A stretch of DNA of 64,000 nt. Origin: Phycisphaerales bacterium (GTDB taxonomy: Bacteria > Planctomycetota > Phycisphaerae > Phycisphaerales > SM1A02). Positions 26,307 to 35,031 of this stretch are shown piece after piece. The notes beneath the pieces are model-generated. The model searched no databases and was not told the DNA's origin. It was given only the letters and a program-made list of their open reading frames with translations. Position 1 is the first letter of the stretch, and each line of letters starts with the position of its first letter. The stretch spans positions 62,001 to 126,000 of the forward strand of contig SIAD01000004.1 in assembly GCA_009691915.1 (NCBI GenBank), in the 5' to 3' direction. Position numbers and translations under genes: made by a program.

Positions 26307-27691
26307 TCGCGCCGGTCGTCGTCGTCGGTGGCGGACTCGCCGGGATCTCGGCGGCGGTGCGGCTCTCGAGCGCGGGACGGCGTGTGGTGGTGATTGAGTC
26401 CCGAGGGAAACTTGGCGGTCGAGCCACGAGCTTCGTCGATCCCCGCGATGGCACCACGCTGGACAACTGTCAACATGTCCTCATGGGGTGCTGCACGAAT
26501 CTCTTGGACCTCTACGAGCGCCTCGGTGTGCTCGATGCCATCCGATGGCATCCCACGATCCACTGGGCGAACCCGCCGCACGAGCCAGACGCGATGGTTC
26601 CCGGGTGGTGCCCCGCGCCAGCTCACTTCATGGGCAGTTTCCTGCGCATGCGCTTCCTGTCACGCAAGTCGAAGCGTGCGGTCGCCCGGGCGATGTGGCA
26701 GATGATCCGTCTGGGCCGTGACGGACGGGGGCGCTGGAGCGGGCGTCCGTTTGTCGAGTTCCTCGCGGCGTCGGCGCAGACCCCGGAAGCGACGGAGAAA
26801 TTCTGGGATCCCATCGTGACGAGTGCCTGCAATCTCCCATGCGCGTCGGTCGATGCCTCGTCCGCGATGCTCGTCTTTCAGCAGGGATTCCTGCAGGATT
26901 CCTGGAGTCCGGTGATGGGGCTCCCGTCGGTGCCGCTCATAAGCCTCTACGACCCGGCAGTAAAGATCATCGAGACCGCGGGCGGGTCGGTGAGACTGGG
27001 CGAAAGTGCACTCGCCCTCTCCTACGACGGTTCCCGCATCGCCGCAGTCGTTACCGATGAGGGATCCATCGAGTGCTCCGTGGCCATCTGCGCGTTGCCT
27101 CCGGATCGACTCCTCAAGATCTGCTCCGAGACACTCAGACGGGCAGACTCGCGGCTCGCCCGTCTCGACGAGTTCACATTCAGCCCGATTCTCGGGGTTC
27201 ACCTCTTCTTCGACCAGAAGGTGATGAGGACTCCGCATCTTGTGCTGCCCGGGCGCAGAACCCACTGGCTCTTCGACAAGGGAATCGATTCGTGGGGACG
27301 ACACCATGTTCATGCCGTCATCAGCGCGGCAGATGCATGGATGGACCTCGACGAAGGCGACATCGTCGCGCGCGTCATGACCGATCTGGTGTGGGCGATT
27401 CCGCAGGCCTCGGGGATCGAGCCCCTGGCATACCGAACCGTCAAGGAGAGGCGCGCCACGATTGCATGTACTCCGGGGATTGATGCGATCCGCCCGGGCG
27501 CGGCGCGTGACGGGATCCGTGGCGGCATCGACAATCTGTTCCTCGCCGGGGACTGGTGCGCTTCCGGGTGGCCCGCGACGATGGAGGGTGCGGTGCGAAG
27601 CGGTTCCATGGCGGCTTCCGCAGTGCTCGGTAGCGGGGGACTCGTTGGCGATGTTCCGGCATCGTGGCTGGCCCGCATGCTTGGGCTGTGA
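26303..27691 (+). CDS. hpnE: Hydroxysqualene dehydroxylase HpnE (FAD-dependent)
   Basis: HpnE is a flavoprotein that reduces hydroxysqualene to squalene. The 462-aa protein starts with a dinucleotide-binding motif, VVVVGGGLAGISAAVRLSSAG, followed by ESRGKLGGRATSF, and ends with the FAD-binding block LFLAGDWCASGWPATMEGAVRSG typical of amine-oxidase/phytoene-desaturase relatives. GTG 26303 overlaps the hpnD stop. The squalene could feed hopanoid synthesis, but no squalene-hopene cyclase gene lies in this window. The next gene, queG, begins three bases after the stop. Confidence 0.92.
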   Translation: MIAPVVVVGGGLAGISAAVRLSSAGRRVVVIESRGKLGGRATSFVDPRDGTTLDNCQHVLMGCCTNLLDLYERLGVLDAIRWHPTIHWANPPHEPDAMVPGWCPAPAHFMGSFLRMRFLSRKSKRAVARAMWQMIRLGRDGRGRWSGRPFVEFLAASAQTPEATEKFWDPIVTSACNLPCASVDASSAMLVFQQGFLQDSWSPVMGLPSVPLISLYDPAVKIIETAGGSVRLGESALALSYDGSRIAAVVTDEGSIECSVAICALPPDRLLKICSETLRRADSRLARLDEFTFSPILGVHLFFDQKVMRTPHLVLPGRRTHWLFDKGIDSWGRHHVHAVISAADAWMDLDEGDIVARVMTDLVWAIPQASGIEPLAYRTVKERRATIACTPGIDAIRPGAARDGIRGGIDNLFLAGDWCASGWPATMEGAVRSGSMAASAVLGSGGLVGDVPASWLARMLGL

Positions 27692-27693
27692 CG

Positions 27694-28800
27694 ATGAGAC
27701 CCAGCGAGTCGATCGCGTGCGCGTGCCCAGGGGATCCGGAATCCCCGGACGCAATCTCTAAGTGGGCGATCGCGCGAGCGAAAGAACTCGGGTTCGCTGC
27801 TGCGTGTATCTGCGAGGCGCGACCAAGCGCGCGGGGCGGGGAACTGAAGAAGTGGATCGAAGACGGCATGCATGGCCCGATGGCTTGGATGACGACGAAT
27901 GTTGATACCCGGCTCGATGTTTCTCTGCTCTTTCCCAGTGCGCGCAGCATCCTCGTTGTCGCGGATCGATACCACGACGGGACTCCCGATACGCGAAGAG
28001 GAGATGGGAGCGGACGGGTCGCGCGCTACGCACGGGGACGGGACTATCACCGGCGGATGAAGCGCCGGCTCCGCACGCTTCAACGGGAGATGGAGGCTGC
28101 CCTGCCGGGCGTCCGTGGCAAGGTCTGCTGCGACATAGAACCATTCATGGAGCGCGAGCATGGCGAGCGGGCCGGGCTAGGTCGGTGCGGGAAACACACG
28201 CTACTCATCGTGCCAGGTCTCGGGTCGTGGGTGCTGCTCGCGGCGTATGTCACCTCGGCAAGGATGGCCTCGACCGGTGCCTCTCCAGCGACCGCGGATC
28301 CCTGCGGCTCCTGCACCCGCTGCATCGACGCTTGCCCCACGGGAGCGATCACCCCATGGATGGTTGACTCGCGAAAGTGCCTGAGCGCAGTGACTCTTGA
28401 AGAGCGGGGGAGCCCTGACCCCGAGATTGCCGCCCAAGCTGGTGACTGGCTCCTTGGTTGTGACATCTGCCAGGAAGTCTGCCCGCACAATCAGCCGACT
28501 CGGAAGTCGAAGCGGGCGGGGACTGGAGACACCTACGACGGGCGCAACGCGTCATTCTCGCTCCTCAGCGTGCTGGGATGGGATGACGCGGCGAGGCGCA
28601 CTGCGTTCGGTCCCAGTGCGCTCAATCGGGTGCGTGCAGATCAGGTCAGGCGCAATGCGCTCTGGTGTTCGCTCTCTGAATTGCGGCAGAGGCCAGGGGG
28701 AGCGCTGGAACAGGCTGTGAGGGCGATCTCAGTCGATCCGGGCAGTACGACGATTGTGCGCGAAGCCGCGATTGAGGTTCTCAATCGGCTCTCGCGTTGA
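27694..28800 (+). CDS. queG: Epoxyqueuosine reductase QueG
   Basis: QueG reduces epoxyqueuosine to queuosine at tRNA position 34, using cobalamin and two [4Fe-4S] clusters. The 368-aa protein shows CDIEPFMEREHGERAGLGRCGKH (the conserved E..A..AGLG.GK block, about 146-167). Its cluster cysteines are CGSCTRCIDACP (204, 207, 210, 214) and CDICQEVCP (256, 259, 263). The C-terminal 80 residues look helical, as in the HEAT-like part of the family. ATG 27694 is preferred; GTG 27688, overlapping the hpnE stop, is in frame and equally possible. It probably rides on the hpn transcript. Confidence 0.93.
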   Translation: MRPSESIACACPGDPESPDAISKWAIARAKELGFAAACICEARPSARGGELKKWIEDGMHGPMAWMTTNVDTRLDVSLLFPSARSILVVADRYHDGTPDTRRGDGSGRVARYARGRDYHRRMKRRLRTLQREMEAALPGVRGKVCCDIEPFMEREHGERAGLGRCGKHTLLIVPGLGSWVLLAAYVTSARMASTGASPATADPCGSCTRCIDACPTGAITPWMVDSRKCLSAVTLEERGSPDPEIAAQAGDWLLGCDICQEVCPHNQPTRKSKRAGTGDTYDGRNASFSLLSVLGWDDAARRTAFGPSALNRVRADQVRRNALWCSLSELRQRPGGALEQAVRAISVDPGSTTIVREAAIEVLNRLSR

Positions 28801-28804
28801 GAGT

Positions 28805-30757
28805 TCAGCCGCCGCCGGGCATCGTTCCCTGCATGGCGCCCTGTATTGCGGCCATGAGTGCCCCTTGGACCTGTTCGGCATCGGCGAATTCGCCAGACTC
28901 CACTCGCGCGGCGACATCGTCGAAGGCGCTCGCCAGCGGCCTCGTCATCGCGCTGGCGCCAGCAATCTGTGCCCGCTCCTGGGGACTCATCGCCTCGGCC
29001 GTGGCATCAAGGTCGACCTTCCAGCCGTCGTCAGTCTTGACGGCCGAGTACTTAAACGATCCCATCGGGCCCCCAAAATCGATCGTCGCACTCGTGTCTG
29101 TGGCGTCAATGACGGTTGCGATCGGCTTCCCGGCGTCTTCCATCTGATCGAATGGCTGGCCCAGGCTCGTCGATCCGAACTTCGCCTTCATCGCCAACTT
29201 CAGCCGCGCGGTCGCCTTCGCCACAGGGACGATGGTCGCGAGGAGTGCCTTGGCGTCGGGCGAACTCCCTTGGAATGCCTCGTCGATGCGTAAGAGGGCG
29301 GATGAATCCTGACTGCCTCCGCCGACGAACGCCGCCAACGCGTCGACGGTCGCAAACGGAGGACCATCCCCGGCGCTGGCGGAGTCGGGACTGGCATCGC
29401 CAGCATCATCAGCGGAGGCGCTTGCGGGAGTGGTCGGCTTCGCGCGAGGGGCCGATCTGGAGGGCACATCGAAGCTCGGCCTCCCGATCGCAGCAATCGC
29501 CCGGTCGATCGTTGAGGCGAGAGCGGCCAGTTCCGCCGACGCCTCCCTAGAACCACTCAAGGACTCCTTCGCCGATGTATAGGCCTCGATGGCTTCCTTG
29601 GCCCGTTCCTGCGCCGTGGAAAGTTCCGCATCTGCTTGCCGTTCAAGCGCGGACGCTGCGGACTCCATCGTCGCGCTCACCGACAGGTGATGGAGCAAGA
29701 GGGCGTGCTGGAAGTGCGCCTCGCTTTGTGCAAACAGTGCGCGGGCGAGGGCAATCGTCACATTTCGCTGCCCCGACTCGTTGTTGAGGGCTTGGCTGAG
29801 AGCCCCCTTGGCCTCCTCAAGATCAGCAGTCAGCCGCTTGACGCCCTCAGTCCATCCCTCGTTCTTGCTCGGATCAGTCGACGCGACAAGTTCTGTGATC
29901 GACTCGCGGAGGTTAGAGACGATCTCACCACCCTCGACGCCAGTAGCGTCGAACTGCTGGGCCAGTACCTCCAGCGCGGCCATGGCGCGTTCAACAGCGG
30001 CTGCCCGTCGTCGCGCGCTTTCCGCGTCGCTGCCGTGAAGCCTGAGCACAGACTCCTGCGAGGCAAGCGCCATCTCCCCAATAGCCGCCTGCGTACGAAA
30101 CTCGCGTGCGCCGTCGCGCTGCCGTCCAGCCTCTTCTGCAATCACCGTGATTTCTCCACGGCCGGCGCCGAGCCCACGCTGCCTCGTCACTTCTGCTTCA
30201 ACCGAGAGAACCTCCGCCTGCTCGAGGGCGGACTGATTCGATCGGCGCAGTTCACTCACCCGAGACTCGAGATCGGCATGCGCCGAATCCAGGCTGCGGC
30301 TGGCTCCCTGCGCTTCCGCCTGCTGCGGAGCGAAGGCGGAGATCGACGGAGCCACGGCTGACTTGTCGTGGGCCGCAATGAAGGAGTGCATCGCGTCAGA
30401 CGCTCGCATGAGCCCGAGGGCGAGAGCGCGACTGGCCCGGTTGGAACTCTCGATCTGATTGAGACGGCCCAGTTCAAGGAGCGCCGCTTGCGTACGCGCA
30501 GAGGCGGCCATCGCGGCGGCGGCCTGCTGCTGCGCGGAACTGGCGCCGGGAATCGATTGCACTTTCGCTGCGGCACTGCGGAGATCCTCGGCGGCCGCAA
30601 CCCGATCAACGCTGGCCTGCCGTGCCGCGAGCGTGATCGCCGAGCAGGCCTCGTCGAGTTGCCGCTGGGCCTCAACCCGTTGCGCGACTAGCGGATCTTC
30701 GCAGGCACACAGAGCAATGACGAGGCACGGAACGACGAGAGGAAGTGCGCGTGGCAT
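28805..30757 (-). CDS. Large alanine-rich coiled-coil lipoprotein of unknown function
   Basis: A 650-aa protein I do not recognise. It starts with a lipoprotein signal (VVPCLVIALCAC, lipid cysteine near residue 19). Residues about 25-420 are almost entirely helical and rich in Ala, Glu, Gln, Arg and Ser with heptad-like spacing, so a long coiled coil is likely. A Ser/Pro/Ala/Asp-rich linker (about 425-470) leads to a compact C-terminal domain (about 475-650) with the beta-rich core ATVIDATDTSATIDFGGPMGSFKYS and KTDDGWKVDLD. It may be an envelope tether or structural protein. It sits convergent to queG, four bases from its stop. Confidence 0.7.
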   Translation of the reverse strand: MPRALPLVVPCLVIALCACEDPLVAQRVEAQRQLDEACSAITLAARQASVDRVAAAEDLRSAAAKVQSIPGASSAQQQAAAAMAASARTQAALLELGRLNQIESSNRASRALALGLMRASDAMHSFIAAHDKSAVAPSISAFAPQQAEAQGASRSLDSAHADLESRVSELRRSNQSALEQAEVLSVEAEVTRQRGLGAGRGEITVIAEEAGRQRDGAREFRTQAAIGEMALASQESVLRLHGSDAESARRRAAAVERAMAALEVLAQQFDATGVEGGEIVSNLRESITELVASTDPSKNEGWTEGVKRLTADLEEAKGALSQALNNESGQRNVTIALARALFAQSEAHFQHALLLHHLSVSATMESAASALERQADAELSTAQERAKEAIEAYTSAKESLSGSREASAELAALASTIDRAIAAIGRPSFDVPSRSAPRAKPTTPASASADDAGDASPDSASAGDGPPFATVDALAAFVGGGSQDSSALLRIDEAFQGSSPDAKALLATIVPVAKATARLKLAMKAKFGSTSLGQPFDQMEDAGKPIATVIDATDTSATIDFGGPMGSFKYSAVKTDDGWKVDLDATAEAMSPQERAQIAGASAMTRPLASAFDDVAARVESGEFADAEQVQGALMAAIQGAMQGTMPGGG

Positions 30758-30851
30758 GGTGCGGGTTCTGGGTCGAGCAGTCTAGGGGAATCGGCCGAGC
30801 GGGCGCAGCATGCCGCACCCTGGCGCTGCCCAAGGCGCTCTATCGAGAGGG

Positions 30852-32213
30852 TCAGCGCGTTGGTTCGTCGGAATCCTGAGGTGACCCGGGGAGCGGAGTC
30901 CGCAGATCCGGCGGTGTGTAGTCGATGGGGTACACCGGCCGCGGCTGATAGAGGGACCGGATCCACTGCTCGGTCTCTTGCAGCTTCTGCGGGTGAACCT
31001 TTGATCCCAGCACCGCCCGCCATCCTTTGACCGCGGGGTGCGGATGGGACGACTCCTCAGCCGGCAGCGCATACTGGATCAGAATCGACTCCGAAGGCTT
31101 CTCGAAGTCGATCAATGGAGCATCATGGGAACTCCCGCGCAGGATGTTCAGGAGGTTGGCATAGCGGACCCGTTGATCGGCGGTGTTGGTATTGAAGAGA
31201 AAGAACGCACCGGCATCGGGTCCCCCGTGGCAGCGGCTGGTCGCACAGTTGGGAATGAGCCATCCATCGTGGACCTTGCGTCGAAAGTCTGAGAGCGCGA
31301 TTGGCTCGCTGATGACTTTGATCTTCGGGTAGAAGTCGCGTGCCTTGAGTCCGAAGGCGAGCCTCACCACATTCAGTGGATCTCCGTGCATCAACGCCGC
31401 GCGGCTGGGTTGGTCTGCGGGCACGAGCGGGTTGGCACTGAACTCCTCCATGAGTGCCTTCGCGTCCGTCGGCGCCACTTCGAGGCGCGGGGGTCGGTCG
31501 AAGTCGATCTCGTAGACGCGAAGGAGGTTTGCCTCATCCGCCGTCAGTACTCGTGTCGGTAGCGGACTCCCATGACGCTGCGGAAGTTCAGGAGGAATCT
31601 CATCGCTCTCGCTGAGGACTACCTCAGGCTTCGGCTTGATGGTCGAGAGCTGGGCCTCGACTCGCCGTAGCAGCGCGACCGCCTCCGGGGACTTCGTGTC
31701 GTCGACCAACGCGATGAGTTGGTTCTTCGCCTCCTCGTACTGGCGCTCCTTCACCAGCCAGTCACACAGCGCCAGCCTCCTGACGAGATCGTCCTTGTTG
31801 ATTGACTCCCGCAGCGCCTTGTACCGCTCCTCGAATGGGCGGCTCAGGCCGATGCGGAAGACATCCCGTCGCGCGACCGACCCCGGCACCTTGCCGATCC
31901 GGTAGCGCACCGCGTCCAAGTCATCCGCCACGATTTCGGCTCGGAATGCCGAGCCATCTCGCCGGTAGATGACTCCCGGTGTCGGCTGGGCTATCTCCAG
32001 CAGAGGGATGATGTCGAGGATCGCATCCTTGCGGAACTCCGATCGTGTTCCCGCGTGCTCGATGATGATCCGCTCGTCATCCTGCGAGACGACGGTGCCG
32101 CCGATCTCGGTCGTCCTATCGACGAAGATGTAAACGCGCTGTGGTACCGTCGCCTGCCAAGCGAGAGCCGCCGTCGCGCCGAGGATTAGCAGGATGTGCG
32201 TCAACCGTGGCAT
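30852..32213 (-). CDS. Secreted protein with CX4CH heme-like motif, planctomycete type
   Basis: A 453-aa secreted protein. A signal sequence follows ATG 32213 (MPRLTHILLILGATAALAWQ); longer in-frame starts would cross the divergent isomerase gene. The first half has beta-rich repeats on the theme RTTEIGGTVVSQDDERIIIEH and RDGSAFRAEIVADD, followed by a helical part (ALCDWLVKERQYEEAKNQL). The C-terminal part carries NCATSRCHGG, a C-x4-C-H variant of the heme c motif, followed by SSHPHPAVKGWRAVLG and a typical cytochrome end, WIRSLYQPRP. It may bind heme in the periplasm. The exact family is not recognised. Confidence 0.65.
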   Translation of the reverse strand: MPRLTHILLILGATAALAWQATVPQRVYIFVDRTTEIGGTVVSQDDERIIIEHAGTRSEFRKDAILDIIPLLEIAQPTPGVIYRRDGSAFRAEIVADDLDAVRYRIGKVPGSVARRDVFRIGLSRPFEERYKALRESINKDDLVRRLALCDWLVKERQYEEAKNQLIALVDDTKSPEAVALLRRVEAQLSTIKPKPEVVLSESDEIPPELPQRHGSPLPTRVLTADEANLLRVYEIDFDRPPRLEVAPTDAKALMEEFSANPLVPADQPSRAALMHGDPLNVVRLAFGLKARDFYPKIKVISEPIALSDFRRKVHDGWLIPNCATSRCHGGPDAGAFFLFNTNTADQRVRYANLLNILRGSSHDAPLIDFEKPSESILIQYALPAEESSHPHPAVKGWRAVLGSKVHPQKLQETEQWIRSLYQPRPVYPIDYTPPDLRTPLPGSPQDSDEPTR

Positions 32214-32258
32214 CTTGAGCGGCGCTGAGAATAGGGCACCAGATAGCATCCGGAAACG

Positions 32259-33251
32259 ATGAAACTCGGAGTCATGGCGGCGCTGTTTGCGGGACGATCG
32301 CTCGAGGAGGCGGCGAAGGTCGCGGCGGATCATGGGCTTTCCGCCATCGAACTCCCGGTCGGGGCGTATCCGGGGAAGCCCTTCTTCGAACCCTCACGCG
32401 TCCTCGAGAGCCCGCGCGAGCAGGCGCGGATCCGCGCGATTCTCAAGGATCACTCGCTGGAACTCTCCGGGCTCTCCTGCCATGGGAATCCAGTTCATCC
32501 CGACCGATCGATTGCCCGCGCGCATCACGAGGCGTTCGTTACGGCAGTGAAACTCGCACCGAAGCTCGGCACCGCCACGGTCATTACCTTTTCGGGATGC
32601 CCAGGTGGCTCCAAGAGCGACAAGACGCCGAACTGGATCACCTGTCCGTGGCCGGGAGATTTCACCGACGCGCTCGAGTATCAGTGGCAGTCCGTCATGA
32701 TCCCCTACTGGGCTCTGCAGGTGAAACTCTGCGCGAAGTTGGGGGTGCGAGTGGCGTGGGAGGCCCACCCTGGGTTCTGTGTTTACAACCCGGACACGAT
32801 CATCCGCCTCTCGGAGTTCGCTACCAAGGCATCCCGGGTGCGAGGTGTGGTACGTCTGGGCGCCAATCTCGACCCGTCGCATTTCTTCTGGCAGGGGATC
32901 GACCCAGTGCTCTCCGCGCAGGTGTTGGGGGATGCGGGTCTCGTCTTCCATGTGCATGCCAAGGACACGGAACTCGACAAGACTGAAGGTCCGCGCAACG
33001 GGTACCTCGATGCACGGCCATACAGCGGCCTCAATCATCGGTCGTGGAGCTTCAGAACCTGCGGGGATGGCCACGGCCATGAGTTCTGGAAACCGTTCAT
33101 TTCGATGCTGCGCCGATACGGCTATGACCATGTCCTCTCGATCGAACACGAAGATGCCCTGTTGAGTGTCGACGAGGGGTTCAGGCGCGCTGTCGGCTTT
33201 CTCAAGGAGGCGATCATCACCGAGCCGGCCGCGACTCCGTGGTGGGTCTGA
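32259..33251 (+). CDS. Sugar phosphate isomerase/epimerase family protein (TIM barrel)
   Basis: A 330-aa enzyme of the AP-endonuclease-2-like TIM-barrel family that includes inosose dehydratase, xylose isomerase-like and IolE/IolH proteins. Metal ligand positions are visible in VAWEAHPGF (Glu), ANLDPSHFFW (Asp, His), VFHVHAKD (His) and LSIEHED (Glu). A full-length barrel is present and there is no signal peptide, so it is cytoplasmic. Planctomycetes carry many such genes in sugar and inositol breakdown, but no linked pathway gene is near and the substrate is unknown. It is divergent from the CX4CH protein with a 45-base gap. Confidence 0.88.
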   Translation: MKLGVMAALFAGRSLEEAAKVAADHGLSAIELPVGAYPGKPFFEPSRVLESPREQARIRAILKDHSLELSGLSCHGNPVHPDRSIARAHHEAFVTAVKLAPKLGTATVITFSGCPGGSKSDKTPNWITCPWPGDFTDALEYQWQSVMIPYWALQVKLCAKLGVRVAWEAHPGFCVYNPDTIIRLSEFATKASRVRGVVRLGANLDPSHFFWQGIDPVLSAQVLGDAGLVFHVHAKDTELDKTEGPRNGYLDARPYSGLNHRSWSFRTCGDGHGHEFWKPFISMLRRYGYDHVLSIEHEDALLSVDEGFRRAVGFLKEAIITEPAATPWWV

Positions 33252-33273
33252 CACCCGAGGTCACGATTCGCGG

Positions 33274-35031
33274 CTACTCCAGGGGAAGTGGCGTGATCTC
33301 GATGTCCTTCGATCGGCTGACGACCACCGTCCACGCGACGAGAGTGCCCTCGCCTCCGGTCGGAGTAGGCGGAACCGCGAGATCCCAACGCAGAATTCCC
33401 TGTGGAAGCAGCGACTGAACGAACTCGGGATCCTTCGAGAGCGGTTGGCTGTTGGCCGCGAGGCTGACCTCGACCTTGCTGCTGCGGCTCACCGGCCGGA
33501 AGTCGAGGAGCTCGAGCGGGATCTCTCGACCTGTGGCGTTGATGATCGAAGTGCGGTAACTCGAGACCGTGTCGAGCCCGCCACCAAAGAGGCCAGATGC
33601 CTTGTCTTCGCGGGTCAAGAGCCGCCTCGTTACGGTGATCGCGGAATCCGCGCCGAAGTAGACGCTGAACTCCTCCGTGGGCGACGCGCCTCCGAACTCC
33701 ATGGAGCCGACGAACTCGGCGTTGACGAATACCGACGCGCGGCCGGGGAGCATCTGGAAAGGACTCGAATTGGAGAGTGTGCCGCGGAGGAACGCGCCAT
33801 CGGTGACCGCGGGCTGCGCCTGATAGATGAACTTCGCGCTGGCCTCGAACGACGCGATCCGCGCACGCCGCCGAGTCTGCGCATCGCTGGGCGCGTCGAA
33901 CGGCAGAGCGATCGTGTAGGTGACGCTCGGTCCGGCCCCTGAGACGATCGCCTCCTGACCCAATTGCTCCGCGAGAGCTTTGTCTGCCGTCGCGACCCGA
34001 TCCCTCGGATCTGACTTCTCAAGCGCGTCGACTTCAAACACCGTCGTCATGCCGCTGGGAATCTGTTCGGACGGGCTTCTCGCGACAGTGGGAGTGATCA
34101 GATCGACGAACCACGGTCGAATCGACGGCGGGCTGGCCGCGCGCGAAGGCCGCGCGGTCGAGAGCGAGAGTCGGACCCCGTCCCATGATTCCCCCGATGC
34201 CTGCACGACCATCGCGTCGACCTCGATGTTCATCGATTTCTTGTCGGGCGATGCGCGCATGGAATAGACGGGCTCCCAGCGAGCACCAGTGACGAGATAG
34301 GAGACGCGGAGGGTGATGGTGCCGGGCTCGGTCACTGCCAACAGCACCTCGGCCGCCTGCGCCGAGCCGGTCGCGGCGCCCAACGCCGTGCGGCGCGCTT
34401 CGAGCGCGGCGAGCGCACTTCGCTGCGCGTCGAGGCGGCTCGTGGCCGTCCGGAGCGTCGTCTGGATCCGCTCCCGTTGCGTGCCAATCCACTTCAGCTG
34501 AGCATCGATGGCGGCAAGTTCGAGCCTCGGCGTCCCGGCATCGCTTGACGCATCACTAGCGGCCCGTACACCAACCGACGCGACGAATGCGCCATCCGCA
34601 ACGAGGCCCGCGATGACGGCATTGGTCGCTCCCGCCGCTTCCTCGGCCGCGCGGATCTCGTCCGCGAGCGCGAGGGCTTCCGGCGAGGCGCTCGCATCGG
34701 GGGTACGCCGCTGCGTGTAATCAACCGAGAGAATCGTGCCCGCGCTCGACTTGGCTTCAAGAGTGTCCGACTCGATGGAGGCAGGAAGGCCGTCAAATCG
34801 CAACTTCCAGAACCCCGCAGTGAGTTCGACCGAGGCGACCCGGGTCACTGAGGCACGGCCCTGATAGAGCACGACTGAGTCGATTCGCGATACGAGTTCC
34901 CTCTCGATTGGCGCGTCGGGCCGTCGAGACGGGTTCGTGACCGAGGGTGCTCCCTGCGGGCTCGCCGAGGTCGCGGCACTCGCCAGCGAGAGCACCGCGA
35001 AAGCCAGTGTCACATGCGGTCGCTGGGGCAT
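33274..35031 (-). CDS. MuiA-family (DUF4139/DUF4140) secreted protein
   Basis: A 585-aa protein with a signal peptide (VTLAFAVLSLASAATSASP). It then has a DUF4140-like N-terminal part (DSVVLYQGRASVTRVASVEL, LRFDGLPASIESDTLEA), a coiled-coil stretch (about 150-225) and a DUF4139 C-terminal part (LRVSYLVTGARWEPVYSMRAS, SWDGVRLSLSTARPS). The name comes from the mucoidy inhibitor A family; biochemical function is unknown. The start overlaps the stop of the glutamate dehydrogenase gene as ATGA, so the two are probably cotranslated, although no functional link is obvious. Its 3' end is convergent with the isomerase after 22 bases. Confidence 0.85.
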   Translation of the reverse strand: MPQRPHVTLAFAVLSLASAATSASPQGAPSVTNPSRRPDAPIERELVSRIDSVVLYQGRASVTRVASVELTAGFWKLRFDGLPASIESDTLEAKSSAGTILSVDYTQRRTPDASASPEALALADEIRAAEEAAGATNAVIAGLVADGAFVASVGVRAASDASSDAGTPRLELAAIDAQLKWIGTQRERIQTTLRTATSRLDAQRSALAALEARRTALGAATGSAQAAEVLLAVTEPGTITLRVSYLVTGARWEPVYSMRASPDKKSMNIEVDAMVVQASGESWDGVRLSLSTARPSRAASPPSIRPWFVDLITPTVARSPSEQIPSGMTTVFEVDALEKSDPRDRVATADKALAEQLGQEAIVSGAGPSVTYTIALPFDAPSDAQTRRRARIASFEASAKFIYQAQPAVTDGAFLRGTLSNSSPFQMLPGRASVFVNAEFVGSMEFGGASPTEEFSVYFGADSAITVTRRLLTREDKASGLFGGGLDTVSSYRTSIINATGREIPLELLDFRPVSRSSKVEVSLAANSQPLSKDPEFVQSLLPQGILRWDLAVPPTPTGGEGTLVAWTVVVSRSKDIEITPLPLE

